Assembly (NCBI RefSeq): GCF_900110915.1
Contig: NZ_FOFG01000004.1
Location: 186,001-250,000, forward strand
DNA: 64,000 bases
From: Faunimonas pinastri
GTDB lineage: Bacteria > Pseudomonadota > Alphaproteobacteria > Rhizobiales > Afifellaceae
Direction of reading: 5' to 3'
In this document: piece after piece, positions 23,459-33,627 of the stretch
How positions within the stretch are numbered: the stretch's first letter is position 1
Layout: every line of letters starts with the position of its first letter
Translations under genes and position numbers: made by a program
Notes under the pieces: model-generated
The model's input: the letters and a program-made list of their open reading frames with translations, nothing else
The model's database searches: none
What the model was told of the DNA's origin: nothing

Positions 23459-24864
23459 GCTGATGTCTCCTGATGAGAGCGATCGAGAACGTTCACGGCT
23501 TGTCTGAAAGCGTCGCCCCGGGCTTCGAAATCGGGGAACTGGTCGAAGGACGCACAGGCCGGCGAGAGGAGGATCACCGGCTCGGCAGCCTCATCCAGGG
23601 CCGCGTCGTCGGCAGCAAGCCGGACGGCGGTTTGCAGGTCGCCCGCGATGACGTGCGGCACCTTGCGGGAAAGCGTGGCGGAGAAGTCTTCCGCCGCCTG
23701 CCCGATGAGATAGGCCTTCGCGATCCGGGGGAAGAACTCCGCGAGATCGGCGATGCCGCCGGCCTTGGGAACACCGCCGGCGATCCAGTAGATCGGCTCG
23801 AACGTGGCGAGCGCCTTTGCAGTCGCGTCCGCGTTGGTCGCCTTGGAATCGTTGACGATGAGCACCCGGCCGCGACGGCCGACCACTTCCATCCGATGCG
23901 CGAGCCCCGGAAAGCTCTGCATGCCCGTCATGACCTGATCGATCGTGAGGCCGAGCGCGCGGACGGCGCCATAGGCGCAGGCCGCATTCTGCCAGTTGTG
24001 ACGGCCGCGCAGCGTCGGCAGCGGCGCGAAGGACACTGACGGCTCGCCCGATTCGATCAGGCGCCCCTCGGAATTGACGAAGAACGAAGCGCCCTCGTTC
24101 TCTTCCACCGACACCGTTTCCAGAATCGGCACGCCCCACTCCACGAGCCTGGCCGCGACGTCTTCCATGACGGGCTCGTCGATGCCCAGCACGGCCGTGT
24201 CGTGCGCGCCCATATTGGCGAAGATCCGCTCCTTGGCCAGGCGATACCCGGTCATGTCGCCGTGCCGATCGAGGTGGTCCGGCGTGAGGTTCAGCCACAC
24301 CGCGACATGGGGACGGAAGCGCACCGTCAGGTCGAGCTGGTACGACGACATTTCCAGGACGTAGATCCGGTCGTCGGCGGGATCGTCGAGATCCAGCGCC
24401 GAGCGTCCGATATTGCCGCCCACCGAAACCCGCATCCCGGCTTCCGCCAGCACATGGCCGATCAGCGCGGTGGTGGTGGACTTGCCGTTGGTGCCGGTGA
24501 TCGCGACGAAGCGGCACTGGTCGCCCAGCCCGCGCGCATCGACCTCGCGCCAGAGCAGCTCGATGTCGGAAATGATCTCGACGGCGGCATTGGCCGCGAG
24601 CCCGACGACCTTGTGCGGTTCGGGATGGGTCAGCGGAATGCCGGGCGCCAGCACCAGAGAGGAGAGTTCCGGCCACGCCCAGTCCTCGGGCTCCGCGATG
24701 CGGGCGCCGAGTTCGGCGGCGGCGTCGCGCGCGCTTTCGCGGTCGTCCCAGGCCAGCACGTTCGCGCCGCCGGCGATCGCCGAGCGCACCGTTGCCAGCC
24801 CGCTGCGCGCGAGCCCGACAACCCCGATCCGCTGTCCCTGGAGATGGTTGAGCTTCACCGTCAT
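23455..24864 (-). CDS. murD: UDP-N-acetylmuramoylalanine--D-glutamate ligase
   Basis: MurD adds D-glutamate to UDP-MurNAc-L-Ala. The 469-residue ligase has the N-terminal GVVGLARSGLATVRS, the ATP loop GTNGKSTTTAL (about 123-133), LTPDHLDRHGDM, and the C-terminal domain with NDSKATNADAT and LLSPACASFDQF. It is separated from mraY by two bases and overlaps ftsW by four. Confidence 0.95.
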   Translation of the reverse strand: MTVKLNHLQGQRIGVVGLARSGLATVRSAIAGGANVLAWDDRESARDAAAELGARIAEPEDWAWPELSSLVLAPGIPLTHPEPHKVVGLAANAAVEIISDIELLWREVDARGLGDQCRFVAITGTNGKSTTTALIGHVLAEAGMRVSVGGNIGRSALDLDDPADDRIYVLEMSSYQLDLTVRFRPHVAVWLNLTPDHLDRHGDMTGYRLAKERIFANMGAHDTAVLGIDEPVMEDVAARLVEWGVPILETVSVEENEGASFFVNSEGRLIESGEPSVSFAPLPTLRGRHNWQNAACAYGAVRALGLTIDQVMTGMQSFPGLAHRMEVVGRRGRVLIVNDSKATNADATAKALATFEPIYWIAGGVPKAGGIADLAEFFPRIAKAYLIGQAAEDFSATLSRKVPHVIAGDLQTAVRLAADDAALDEAAEPVILLSPACASFDQFPDFEARGDAFRQAVNVLDRSHQETSA

Positions 24865-24866
24865 GG

Positions 24867-25949
24867 TTATCTCAGCTTCAGCGTGGAAAGCCCGATCAGG
24901 GCGAGGATCACGGCGACGATCCAGAAGCGGATCACGACCTGCGGCTCGGTCCAGCCGAGTTGCTCGAAATGGTGGTGGATCGGCGCCATCCGGAAGACCC
25001 GCTTGCCGGTCAGCTTGTAGGAGCCGACCTGGATGATGACCGACAGCGCCTCGACCACGAAGAGGCCGCCGATGATCGCCAGCACGATCTCGTGCTTGGT
25101 CGCGACCGCGATCGCACCGAGAAGACCGCCCAGCGCCAGCGAGCCGGTATCGCCCATGAAGATGGCGGCAGGTGGCGCGTTGAACCAGAGAAAGCCCAGC
25201 CCGGCGCCTATCAACGCGCCGCAGAGCACCGAGAGCTCACCCGTGCCCGGGACGTAATGGATCTGCAGGTAGTCGGCGAACACGGAGTTGCCGGAGAGGT
25301 AGGCGATCATGCCAAGCGAGGCCGCTGCGATCATCACCGGCACGATGGCGAGGCCGTCGAGGCCGTCCGTCAGGTTCACCGCGTTGCCGGCGGCCACCAC
25401 GACGAAGCCCGCGAAGACGATGAAGAACAGGCCGAGATTGAGGACCCAGCTTTTCACGAAGGGGAACGCCAGCGACATCGGCAGCGGGCGGTCGCCCGCG
25501 CGGGTCATCACGAAGACCGCGACGGCGGCGATCAGGAACTCCAGGCCCAGCCGCGCCTTGGCGGAGAAGCCGCGCTCCGTCGCCTTCGTCACCTTCAGAT
25601 AATCGTCGTAGAAGCCAATCAGCCCGAAACCGACGGTGACGAGCAGCACCGACCAGACGTAGATCGACTGGAGGTTCCCCCAGATCAGTGTCGAGACCAG
25701 CACGCCCGTCATGATCATCAGGCCGCCCATGGTCGGCGTGCCCGCCTTGGCGAGATGCGTCTGCGGTCCGTCGGCGCGGATCGGCTGTCCCCGCCCCTGC
25801 TTCAGCCTGAGCATCTGGATCATCGCCGGCCCGAACAGGAACACGAACAGCATGGCCGTGATCGTCGCCGCGCCCGTCCGAAACGTGATGTAGCGGAAGA
25901 CGTTGAAGGCAGGGCTGTGATCGGCGAACTGGCCGAGTAAGGTTAGCAT
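24867..25949 (-). CDS. mraY: Phospho-N-acetylmuramoyl-pentapeptide transferase
   Basis: MraY transfers phospho-MurNAc-pentapeptide to undecaprenyl phosphate, giving lipid I. The 360-residue protein has ten predicted membrane helices. The catalytic aspartates sit in FYDDYLKV and [10 protein letters not shown], and [12 protein letters not shown] and the C-terminal PIHHHFE complete the family signature. It lies 20 bases after murF. Confidence 0.95.
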   Translation of the reverse strand: MLTLLGQFADHSPAFNVFRYITFRTGAATITAMLFVFLFGPAMIQMLRLKQGRGQPIRADGPQTHLAKAGTPTMGGLMIMTGVLVSTLIWGNLQSIYVWSVLLVTVGFGLIGFYDDYLKVTKATERGFSAKARLGLEFLIAAVAVFVMTRAGDRPLPMSLAFPFVKSWVLNLGLFFIVFAGFVVVAAGNAVNLTDGLDGLAIVPVMIAAASLGMIAYLSGNSVFADYLQIHYVPGTGELSVLCGALIGAGLGFLWFNAPPAAIFMGDTGSLALGGLLGAIAVATKHEIVLAIIGGLFVVEALSVIIQVGSYKLTGKRVFRMAPIHHHFEQLGWTEPQVVIRFWIVAVILALIGLSTLKLR

Positions 25950-25969
25950 TCGGACATTCCAGACATGGC

Positions 25970-27397
25970 TCAGGTTTCGCTTTGCGGGTTCGGCGCAAAC
26001 CTGCGCTTGATTGTTTCCACCACCGGGCCGAATCGCGTGCCCAGCGATGCCTTCAGCATGATGACATCACCGGGGCGGATTGCATCGACAAGGATGGGCT
26101 CGAGTTCCGCGGCGGTTGCGGCATAGGCGCCCCTGCAGGCATCGGGGAGTTCGTCCCACAGCGTCTTCATCTCCGCGCCGGCAAGGTAGACGAGATCCGC
26201 GCCATTGCTGGCGATGTCGGCGGCCAGTCCACGGTGCAACGCCTCTGAATCGTTGCCGAGTTCCAGCATGTCGCCCAGCACCGCCACGCGGCGGCCCAGC
26301 CCGCTCGGACGCACCTGCGCCAGCAGCGACAGCGCGGCCTGCATGGACGTCGGGTTGGCGTTGTAGCTCTCGTCCAGCAGGATGAAGTCGCCACCGGAAT
26401 GGCTGAGGAGAAAGCGCTCGCCCCGGCCCTTGGCCGCGCGGAACCCGGCGAGGCCGAGAGCCACCCGCGCGACGTCCGCGCCGATCTCGCGAGCGACGGC
26501 CAGCACGCCAAGCGCATTCTGCAGGAGATGCCGACCCGGCGCGCCCACGCGAAACGCCAGTTGCTCGCCGAAGATGGAGGCCTGCGCCGTGGAGCCGTCC
26601 TCCTGCAGCGCGCAACGCTCCAGACGGATGTCGGAGGTGGGATCCTCGCCGAAGCCGACGACCTTTCCGCCATGCTCGCGGGCGCGCTCGGCCAGGAGCT
26701 CGAACCATTCGTTGTCGCGGTTGATGATCGCGGCGCCGCCGGGCAACAGGCCTTCGAAGATCTCGGCCTTGGCTTCCGCGATCTCCCGCTCGTCGGCGAA
26801 GAAGGCGAGATGCACGGGGGCGACGATGGTGACGATCGCCGCATGCGGGCGGACCATGCCGACCAGCGGACGGATCTCGCCGGAATGGTTCATGCCGATT
26901 TCGAAAATGCCGAATTCGGTGTCCGCCGGCATGCGGGCGAGCGTCAGCGGCACGCCCCAGTGATTGTTGAAGGAGCCGACCGGCGCGTGGGTGCGCCCCA
27001 GCGGCGAGAAGACGGTGCGGAGCATCTCCTTGGTGGAGGTCTTGCCGACCGAACCGGTGACCGCGACGACCTTGCCGGTCATGCGCGCGCGCGCGGCGCG
27101 ACCGAGACGCTCCAGCGCATCCAGCGGATCGTCGGAGACGACAAGCAGTGCCCCCTCTACCGGACCGATTTCGTCAACACGGGATTGCGAGACGACGGCC
27201 AGCGCCGCACCGGCTTTCAGCGCGCCGGCCACGAAGGCATGGGCGTCGAAGCGGTCGCCTCTGATGGCGAAGAACGCTTCGCCCGGGCCGACGGTGCGGC
27301 TGTCGATGGATATGCCGGTGATCTCGGCGGGAGCGTTGCCGATCAGCCGGCCGCCGATCGCGGCGAGCAGAGCATCGAGGGACCAGAGAGCGCTCAT
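25970..27397 (-). CDS. murF: UDP-MurNAc-tripeptide--D-alanyl-D-alanine ligase
   Basis: MurF adds the D-Ala-D-Ala made by Ddl to complete the pentapeptide. The 475-residue ligase carries the ATP loop [14 protein letters not shown] (about 112-125), [10 protein letters not shown], and the C-terminal [13 protein letters not shown] and LGDMLELG motifs. Its ATG overlaps the murE stop by four bases. Confidence 0.95.
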   Translation of the reverse strand: MSALWSLDALLAAIGGRLIGNAPAEITGISIDSRTVGPGEAFFAIRGDRFDAHAFVAGALKAGAALAVVSQSRVDEIGPVEGALLVVSDDPLDALERLGRAARARMTGKVVAVTGSVGKTSTKEMLRTVFSPLGRTHAPVGSFNNHWGVPLTLARMPADTEFGIFEIGMNHSGEIRPLVGMVRPHAAIVTIVAPVHLAFFADEREIAEAKAEIFEGLLPGGAAIINRDNEWFELLAERAREHGGKVVGFGEDPTSDIRLERCALQEDGSTAQASIFGEQLAFRVGAPGRHLLQNALGVLAVAREIGADVARVALGLAGFRAAKGRGERFLLSHSGGDFILLDESYNANPTSMQAALSLLAQVRPSGLGRRVAVLGDMLELGNDSEALHRGLAADIASNGADLVYLAGAEMKTLWDELPDACRGAYAATAAELEPILVDAIRPGDVIMLKASLGTRFGPVVETIKRRFAPNPQSET

Positions 27398-28884
27398 TCG
27401 GACCCTCCGGCAATGGCTGCGAGCGCGTCGCGCACTTCCTGCTGGTCGGAGAAAGGCAGCACCTTGTCGCCAATGGTCTGGCCGGTCTCATGTCCCTTGC
27501 CGGCCACCAGCAGCACGTCGCCCTTGTTCAGCCCGGCAACGGCATGGCGGATGGCTTCACGGCGGTCACCGATCTCCTCGGCGCCCGGGGCGGCGGCGAG
27601 CACGGCCTTGCGGATAGCGGCAGGATCCTCGCTGCGGGGATTGTCGTCGGTCACGATGACATGGTCCGCGTTCCCGGCGGCGGCCTTGCCCATCAGCGGG
27701 CGCTTGCCGGTATCGCGGTCGCCGCCAGCGCCGAAGATCACCACGAGACGCCCCTCGGCGTGCGCACGCAGGGCCTGCAGCGCCTTGGCCAGCGCTTCGG
27801 GCGTGTGGGCGTAATCGACGAAGACCTGCGCGCCGGACGGGTGACTGCCGATCAACTCCAGCCGCCCGGAAGCGCCCTTCAGGTCGGCCAGCGCTTCCAG
27901 CGCGACCTTTGTCGGGACCCCGGTCGCGATCGCGAGTGCCGCGGCGACCAGCGCGTTGGAGACCTGGAAGTCGCCGACCAGCGGCAGCGGCACATAATGG
28001 CGCTCGCCTTCCGCTTCCACGACAAGCCGGACGCCGTCGGACATTCGCGTCACCGAGACGAGCTTCAGCGTCTCGCCCTTGCGTCCGATGCTGCCGAAGA
28101 TCTCGCCGCGTTTCTTGGCGATCATCCGGATGGTTTCGGCCTGCGGCTCGTCGGCATCGACGACGATGTGCGAGCCCTCTTCCAGCAGCGTATCGAACAG
28201 CCGGAGCTTGGCGCGGAGATAGTCTTCCAGCGTCCGATGATAATCGAGGTGGTCGCGGGTGAGATTGGTGAATGCGCCCGCGCTCAGCCTGACCCCGTCG
28301 AGCCGGCGCTGCTGGAGGCCGTGGCTGGAGGCTTCCATGGAGAGATGGGTCACGTTATCGTCCGCGAGGTCCGCCAGCATCTGATGCAGGCTGACCGGAT
28401 CGGGAGTCGTCAGGCTCGGACGCACGGAACCGTCCGGCGCGATCAGCCCGATCGTGCCGAGGCTCGCGGCCCGGAAGCCCGCCTTCTGCCAGATCTGCCG
28501 CACGAAGACGGCGACGGACGTCTTGCCGTTGGTGCCGGTGACCGCGATCACCGTCTTCGGCTGACGCTCGTAGAAGCGGGCGGCGGCGAGCGCCAGCGCC
28601 CGACGCGGATCGGCCGAGCGAATCAGGGGAACGGAAATCTTGCCTTCCAGCGGCTGGTCGCCGATCAGGATCGCGGCCGCGCCGGCCTCGATGGCCTGCG
28701 ACACGAAACGGGCGCCGTCGGCCCGCTCGCCCGGCAGGGCTGCGAACAGAAAGCCGGGCTTCACGGCCCGGCTGTCTGCCGTCATTCCATTGATGAGGCG
28801 GCCCGCGACTTCCCCGGCGACCTCAGCCGTATCGGGAAAAAGCGCGTCCAGCCTTCGCGGAGAGTGTCGTCGTTCGGGCGTCAC
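27394..28884 (-). CDS. murE: UDP-MurNAc-L-Ala-D-Glu--meso-2,6-diaminopimelate ligase
   Basis: MurE adds the third peptide residue. The 496-residue protein has the ATP loop VTGTNGKTSVAVF (about 114-126), NLTRDHLDYH, and DNPRSEDP. The DNPR motif marks the meso-diaminopimelate type, as expected for Gram-negative peptidoglycan. It starts with GTG at 28882-28884; an ATG two bases upstream is out of frame. GAGG lies just before the start. ftsI ends six bases upstream. Confidence 0.95.
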   Translation of the reverse strand: MTPERRHSPRRLDALFPDTAEVAGEVAGRLINGMTADSRAVKPGFLFAALPGERADGARFVSQAIEAGAAAILIGDQPLEGKISVPLIRSADPRRALALAAARFYERQPKTVIAVTGTNGKTSVAVFVRQIWQKAGFRAASLGTIGLIAPDGSVRPSLTTPDPVSLHQMLADLADDNVTHLSMEASSHGLQQRRLDGVRLSAGAFTNLTRDHLDYHRTLEDYLRAKLRLFDTLLEEGSHIVVDADEPQAETIRMIAKKRGEIFGSIGRKGETLKLVSVTRMSDGVRLVVEAEGERHYVPLPLVGDFQVSNALVAAALAIATGVPTKVALEALADLKGASGRLELIGSHPSGAQVFVDYAHTPEALAKALQALRAHAEGRLVVIFGAGGDRDTGKRPLMGKAAAGNADHVIVTDDNPRSEDPAAIRKAVLAAAPGAEEIGDRREAIRHAVAGLNKGDVLLVAGKGHETGQTIGDKVLPFSDQQEVRDALAAIAGGSE

Positions 28885-28890
28885 ATGACC

Positions 28891-30603
28891 TCACTGTGCC
28901 GAGGCAATCGCCATGACGGCGGCGTCTTCCTGATCGGCCGGGCGCGGTGCGACGTCAAGCATCGGCGCGATACGGCGGATGATATTGCCGCACATCGGGG
29001 CAGCATTGTGGGCCGACTGGTTGTCGCGGCCGTCGACGTTCTTGGGATCGTCGATCAGCGTGAAGACGAGATAGCGCGGCTTGTCCATCGGGAAGGCGGA
29101 GAGGAAGGCGTTCATCACGCGCGTCTTGGAATAGCGCCCGTTCTCCACCTTCTCGGCCGTGCCCGTCTTGCCGCCGACGAGATAGCCCGGAATGTTGGCC
29201 GAGCGGCCGGAACCGTCGATGACGTTGAGGCGCAGGAGCTTGCGCATGTCGGCGCTCGTTTCCGGCTTGATCACCTGGCGGCCGACCTGGGCGGCCTCGT
29301 CCTGCGAACGGGTCAGGAAGGTCGGAGGGAAGTAGACGCCGCCATTGACGACCGCGACGCCGGCTGCCGCCGTCTGCAGCGCGGAAACGGAGATGCCGTG
29401 ACCGAACGCCACCGTGACGGAGGTGATCTCAGGCCAGGCCTTCGGCACGATCGGCGCACCGGCTTCCGGCAGTTCGGTGCGCAGCGTGTCGAGGAAGCCG
29501 AACCGCTTCAGATATTCCTTCTGCTTGTCCACGCCGAGCTTCAGGACCATACGGCCCGTGCCCACGTTGGAGGAATACTTGAAGATCTCGGGAACGGTCA
29601 GCCAGCGACCCTTGCTGTGGAAGTCGTGGATCGTGTTGCGCCCGATCTGCAGCGAATGGCTGGCATCAAAGGACGAGTTCAGCGTCGCCGCGCCCGCGTC
29701 CAGCGCCATGGCGGTGGTGAAGGTCTTGAAGGTCGAGCCCATCTCGTAGACGCCGACGGTGGCCCGGTTCATGTTGTTCTTGTCGAGCGCCTGCGCACGA
29801 TCGTTCGGGTCGTAATCCGGGCCGGAACTCATGGCGATCACTTCGCCGGTTCGGACGTCCATGACGATGCCGACCGCGCCGGTCGCCTCGTAATGCGCCA
29901 GACCCTGGGCGATCTCGTCGCGCACCACGTTCTGGACGCGGAGGTCGATGGAAAGCTTCACCGGTTCGGAATTGTGACCGATGTCGAAGCCGGCCGCGTT
30001 CAGGTCGGTCAGGCCGCTGCGGTCGATATACTTCTCGATGCCGGCGATGCCCTGGTTGTCGATATTGACCTCGCCGAGGACATGCGAAGCCGTGGCGCCG
30101 CCGGGATAGAAGCGCTTGTTCTCGACACGGAATCCGATGCCGGGAATGCCGAGATCGTGGACCGTCTGCTGCTGGCGCGGCGTCAACTCGCGGCGCAGGT
30201 AGACGAAGCCGCTGTTCGTGGAGAGCTGGCGGCGCAGGCGCGCGCGGTTCATGTCCGGGAAGACGGTGGTCAGCAGTTCCGTCGCCTCGTCCGGATCGAC
30301 GATCTTGCGCGGCTCGGCGAAGAGGGAGGCCGTCTTGATGTCGGTGGCCAGGATCTCGCCGCGACGATCGGTGATGTCGGGCCGCGCCTGCGACGAGGAC
30401 ACCGCAACGGGCGAGCTCTTGTCGTCGGTCTCGCCGCCGACGCCGATCATGACCAGCCGCATGGCCAGCACGCTGTAGAGAAGTCCGAAACCGCCCATCG
30501 CCAGCGCGACGCGCACCTTGCCGCCGCGCGAGCCGCCCCGGTTGCCGCCGAAGGCGGCGTTGCGGACATGACGCCAGGCCGATTGTGAGGTCTGCTGGAT
30601 CAT
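28891..30603 (-). CDS. ftsI: Septal peptidoglycan transpeptidase FtsI (PBP3)
   Basis: FtsI cross-links septal peptidoglycan in partnership with FtsW. The 570-residue class B penicillin-binding protein has a basic cytoplasmic start, one membrane anchor (about 33-53), a dimerisation/pedestal domain, and the transpeptidase domain. The active site is S290-T-F-K293, followed by YSSN and GGKTGTAEKV. Its ATG overlaps the ftsL stop by four bases. Confidence 0.95.
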   Translation of the reverse strand: MIQQTSQSAWRHVRNAAFGGNRGGSRGGKVRVALAMGGFGLLYSVLAMRLVMIGVGGETDDKSSPVAVSSSQARPDITDRRGEILATDIKTASLFAEPRKIVDPDEATELLTTVFPDMNRARLRRQLSTNSGFVYLRRELTPRQQQTVHDLGIPGIGFRVENKRFYPGGATASHVLGEVNIDNQGIAGIEKYIDRSGLTDLNAAGFDIGHNSEPVKLSIDLRVQNVVRDEIAQGLAHYEATGAVGIVMDVRTGEVIAMSSGPDYDPNDRAQALDKNNMNRATVGVYEMGSTFKTFTTAMALDAGAATLNSSFDASHSLQIGRNTIHDFHSKGRWLTVPEIFKYSSNVGTGRMVLKLGVDKQKEYLKRFGFLDTLRTELPEAGAPIVPKAWPEITSVTVAFGHGISVSALQTAAAGVAVVNGGVYFPPTFLTRSQDEAAQVGRQVIKPETSADMRKLLRLNVIDGSGRSANIPGYLVGGKTGTAEKVENGRYSKTRVMNAFLSAFPMDKPRYLVFTLIDDPKNVDGRDNQSAHNAAPMCGNIIRRIAPMLDVAPRPADQEDAAVMAIASAQ

Positions 30604-30950
30604 TTGGCGTCTCCATTGGCGCCCAGGAGCGCCGAAAGGGCAGCGGTGTCTTCAGGCTTGGGCGCCGGGCGCATGGGCAGGATGCTGGGGTCGATGATCT
30701 GCACGGGATCGACGCGCTGCAGCTGCATCTGGTCGTTGTGCCGGTTGATCAGCCCCTCGATCCGGCCGGGCTGCTTCAGGAAGCTCCACTCGGCGTTCAG
30801 CAGCGAGATGGTTTCGCGCTGCTGGTCGACCTTGCGCTGCAGGGCCGCGACGTTCTCCGCCACGGCCTCGGCGCGATACTTGATCTGGAAGACCACGAAG
30901 GCCGCCGTGGCGGCAGCCATCACGGACAGGATTTGGAGCCAGCGGATCAT
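30600..30950 (-). CDS. ftsL: Cell division protein FtsL (alphaproteobacterial type)
   Basis: A 116-residue bitopic protein with an N-terminal membrane helix (about 4-22), a coiled-coil periplasmic stretch ([25 protein letters not shown]) and a proline-rich tail. Sequence similarity to E. coli FtsL is low, as usual, but the size, topology and position between rsmH and ftsI identify it. It overlaps both neighbours by four bases, so its translation is coupled to both. Confidence 0.88.
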   Translation of the reverse strand: MIRWLQILSVMAAATAAFVVFQIKYRAEAVAENVAALQRKVDQQRETISLLNAEWSFLKQPGRIEGLINRHNDQMQLQRVDPVQIIDPSILPMRPAPKPEDTAALSALLGANGDAK

Positions 30951-31987
30951 GCGTATGCCTCCGGTCCCGGAATACCGGCGAGGATGGGAACACCCACCGC
31001 CCGGAAATCCAGGGCATGGGCGGGAGCGGATGTGCGGATGGCGGCACGCAGGCGAGCAGAGCGGGCGCGCGGGTTGACGGCGGTCTCGGCCTCGCCCGGC
31101 TCAACCGAGCGGCGGGTCAGGAGTTCGAAACTGGGGACGGCGGACTGCACCAGCGGCGCGTGGCGCGAGCCGCGCTCCTCGCGCGAACGCTCCTGCAGGA
31201 AACGCTTCACGATCCGGTCTTCCAGCGAATGGAAGGCGACGACGACGATGCGTCCGCCCTCGTCCAGAACGGACTCGGCGGCGGCAAGCGCGCGGGCGAG
31301 TTCTTCCAGCTCGCGATTGACGAAGATGCGGAGCGCCTGGAACGTCCGGGTCGCGGGATGGATGCGCTGCCCGCCCTGGGGCGCGGCCTTGGCGATGATC
31401 TCGGCGAGCTGGCGCGTGGTGACGATCGGCGCCTCCTTGCGGGCGGCGTCGATCGCGCGCGCGATCCGCACGGCCTTGTTCTCTTCGCCGAGGATGCCGA
31501 TGATCCGGGTCAGCTCGTTGACCGGCGCATTGTTGACGACGGTCGCGGCATCCGGCCCGCTCTGGTCCATGCGCATGTCGAGCGGCCCGTCGAAGCGGAA
31601 GGAGAAGCCCCGCTCCGCCTGGTCGAGCTGCATGGAGGACACGCCGACATCGAGAACGATGCCGTCCGGCGGCAAGAAGCCCTGCGCCTCGGCATGGGCA
31701 TCGAGATCGGAGAAGCGCCCCTCCACCAGACGGAGGCGACCGGCGGATGCCTGCACCAGCGCCTGGCCGGCATCGATCGCCGTGCGGTCACGGTCGATGG
31801 CGAGCACCTCGCCGCCCTGCCCGAGGATCGCGCCGGTATATCCGCCAGCCCCGAAAGTGCCGTCGATATAGCGGCCGCCCGGCTTCACGGCGAGATGCTC
31901 CAGCACCTCGGCGAGCAGCACGGGAATGTGACGCTCGGCGCCGCCGGCGGCCGGAACGTCGTCGCGATCGTTGAGCGAGGATGTCAT
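30947..31987 (-). CDS. rsmH: 16S rRNA (cytosine(1402)-N(4))-methyltransferase
   Basis: RsmH methylates C1402 of 16S rRNA in the decoding centre. The 346-residue protein starts [13 protein letters not shown], binds SAM through [14 protein letters not shown], and has the [19 protein letters not shown] and the [12 protein letters not shown] motifs. The ATG at 31985-31987 overlaps the mraZ stop by one base. A GTG immediately upstream (31990) would overlap by four, so the start is uncertain by one codon. Confidence 0.95.
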   Translation of the reverse strand: MTSSLNDRDDVPAAGGAERHIPVLLAEVLEHLAVKPGGRYIDGTFGAGGYTGAILGQGGEVLAIDRDRTAIDAGQALVQASAGRLRLVEGRFSDLDAHAEAQGFLPPDGIVLDVGVSSMQLDQAERGFSFRFDGPLDMRMDQSGPDAATVVNNAPVNELTRIIGILGEENKAVRIARAIDAARKEAPIVTTRQLAEIIAKAAPQGGQRIHPATRTFQALRIFVNRELEELARALAAAESVLDEGGRIVVVAFHSLEDRIVKRFLQERSREERGSRHAPLVQSAVPSFELLTRRSVEPGEAETAVNPRARSARLRAAIRTSAPAHALDFRAVGVPILAGIPGPEAYA

Positions 31988-32454
31988 CACGCGTCGCCCC
32001 CAGCCGGGTTCTTGGAGGAGAGGCTTCTGGTCACAGAGCGCAGATGGGCGCGCGCCTGGCGCTGCCGCTCGGCGAACTGGCCGGGCTCCCAGATCTGGAA
32101 TTTATAACCCTGCCCGACAAAGACGGCGCTGTCGGAAATGCCGGCATGCTCGCGGAACTCGTCCGGCAGCACGATACGGCCGTCGCCGTCGATCTTCAGC
32201 ACGCGGCTCTCGCCGTAAAAGGCGGTGGAGAGAATTTCATGCTCTTCGGAAAAGGTCTCGAAGACGGAAAGGCGCTCGCCGATCGCCTGCTGCAGCTTCT
32301 GGCCGCCGCCATCGATCGCGGGCTGATCCAGCGCGGGATAGCAATAGACGCCCTCATGGCCCTCGCGCGCCATCACCGCCCGAAAGGGCGCCGGCACCGA
32401 CACGCGGCCCTTGCCGTCGAGCCGGTTCGTGAAGGTTGCAACGAAGCCGTCCAT
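31987..32454 (-). CDS. mraZ: Transcriptional regulator MraZ
   Basis: MraZ is a double AbrB-like (swapped-hairpin) DNA-binding protein that in E. coli represses its own dcw operon. The 155-residue product has both repeats: [16 protein letters not shown] near the N terminus and [20 protein letters not shown] in the second half, each with the DxxGR core. The ATG at 32452-32454 gives the canonical N terminus [13 protein letters not shown]. It heads the dcw block, and a TGGGN-like array lies about 155-200 bases upstream. Confidence 0.93.
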   Translation of the reverse strand: MDGFVATFTNRLDGKGRVSVPAPFRAVMAREGHEGVYCYPALDQPAIDGGGQKLQQAIGERLSVFETFSEEHEILSTAFYGESRVLKIDGDGRIVLPDEFREHAGISDSAVFVGQGYKFQIWEPGQFAERQRQARAHLRSVTRSLSSKNPAGGDA

Positions 32455-32907
32455 TCCCTGCGCCCTGCCCCTCCTGCGCCATGCCGCGCCGCTTCCCGAC
32501 CTGCCGCGAACGGACAGCCGAACCCGTTGCCTGCGACCCCTCCACTCGAGAGAGGCTGCCGACGGGCCGAAGGCGGTCCCTCTTGGAGGGAAGCACCGAT
32601 CCGATGCCGGGATGATTTGGACTATCATGGGATGGTATGGGTGTCCAATGGAATTACGTCCCACTAACCATGTTCGGCATGGGCGCTTGCCACGCCGAAG
32701 CAGCTCGCATCGACGAAGCGACAGGGTGAACAAAGATGGTAAACAGGTGGTAAGCGAAGCCCCTTCCCCAGCTTTCCCAGAGGACGGCGCAAAGCCGGAG
32801 TTCCGGGCCCGGAAGACGGCGGGGAGGCCTTCGGCCGCACGCGGCCCGGGCCTCGACATCCACGATCCCTTCCGCCGGAGAGCAGCTGGCGTTAGGACCT
32901 GATCAGC
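32455..32907. other. 453-base divergent intergenic region between mraZ and the TerB/J-domain gene
   Basis: No coding sequence is credible; the open frame that extends mraZ upstream has no family similarity. The region should hold promoters in both directions. Its main visible structure is the 10-bp-periodic array at 32608-32652. A weak minus-strand promoter can be proposed with TTGGAC near 32650-32655 and GATAGT sixteen bases further, overlapping the array. The rest (32455-32600 and 32700-32900) shows nothing distinct. Confidence 0.5.
32608..32652 (+). promoter_or_regulatory. Probable MraZ operator, 10-bp-periodic TGGGN-like repeats
   Basis: Read on the plus strand, five 5-mers recur at exactly ten-base spacing: CGGGA (32608), TGGAC (32618), TGGGA (32628), TGGGT (32638) and ATGGA (32648). 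MraZ in E. coli binds direct TGGGN repeats separated by five bases upstream of mraZ. Two units match perfectly and three with one mismatch. The array is on the strand opposite to mraZ coding. Confidence 0.65.
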
Positions 32908-33627
32908 ATGGACGCAGAGAGGACGATGGGCCTTTTATCCAGACTGGGAGACCTGATCTCCGGAAGCGCCGCGGCGGTCGGCAACGCGGTTGCCGGAATG
33001 CGCGGGCTGGTGGCCGGCCTTTCCAGCCGCGACACCCGCAAGCAGGTGGCCTTCACCATCGCCATGGTGGCGCTTTCGGCCAAGATGGCGAAGGCGGACG
33101 GCGTGGTGAGTCCGCCGGAGATAGACGCCTTCTGCCGCATCTTCACCATTCCGCTGGGCGAAGAGCGGAATGTCAGCCGCGTCTACAATCTCGCCAAGAG
33201 CGATATCGCGGGTTTCGAGAGCTACGCGCGCGACGTACGGGAGCTGTTCCCAGACGATCCCACCATGCTGGAGGAGATCGTCGACGGGCTCTTCCACATC
33301 GCCAAGGCGGACGGCGCCGTGCATGAGCGCGAGTTGGCCTTCCTTGCCCGGGTCGCGGAGCTGTTCGGCTTTTCCGCCGAGGAATTCGCCCGCATTTCCG
33401 CGCGACATATCGGCGGCGAAACCGACCCCTACCTGATCCTGGGCGCCGACCGGACGTGGGACAACGCGACCCTGAAGCGCCATTACCGCAGGCTGGTGGT
33501 GGAAAACCATCCGGACCGCCTGGTCGGCCACGGCCTGCCGCAAGAATTCATCAAGATCGCCACGGATCGCCTCGCCGCCATCAATGCCGCCTGGGACGAC
33601 GTGGCCCGGCAAAGGAAGATCGCATGA
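32908..33627 (+). CDS. TerB-like and J-domain co-chaperone (DjlA-like)
   Basis: A 239-residue protein. An N-terminal segment (1-45) with a moderately hydrophobic glycine/alanine-rich stretch precedes a TerB-like helical domain (about 48-160, with KMAKADGVVSPPEIDAF and IAKADGAVHERELAFL as its two repeats). A J domain (about 172-239) carries HPD in VVENHPDRLV, the residues that stimulate Hsp70 ATPase. This order matches DjlA, although a clear N-terminal transmembrane helix is not visible. ATG 32908 is used; an ATG at 32926 is an alternative. The stop overlaps the amidase start by four bases, so the two are coupled. Confidence 0.88.
   Translation: MDAERTMGLLSRLGDLISGSAAAVGNAVAGMRGLVAGLSSRDTRKQVAFTIAMVALSAKMAKADGVVSPPEIDAFCRIFTIPLGEERNVSRVYNLAKSDIAGFESYARDVRELFPDDPTMLEEIVDGLFHIAKADGAVHERELAFLARVAELFGFSAEEFARISARHIGGETDPYLILGADRTWDNATLKRHYRRLVVENHPDRLVGHGLPQEFIKIATDRLAAINAAWDDVARQRKIA

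Noticed and set aside
27490-30588. A 1032-codon open frame on the plus strand opposite murE and ftsI.
   Set aside because: It mirrors the third-codon-position GC of the real genes and contains no recognisable domain.
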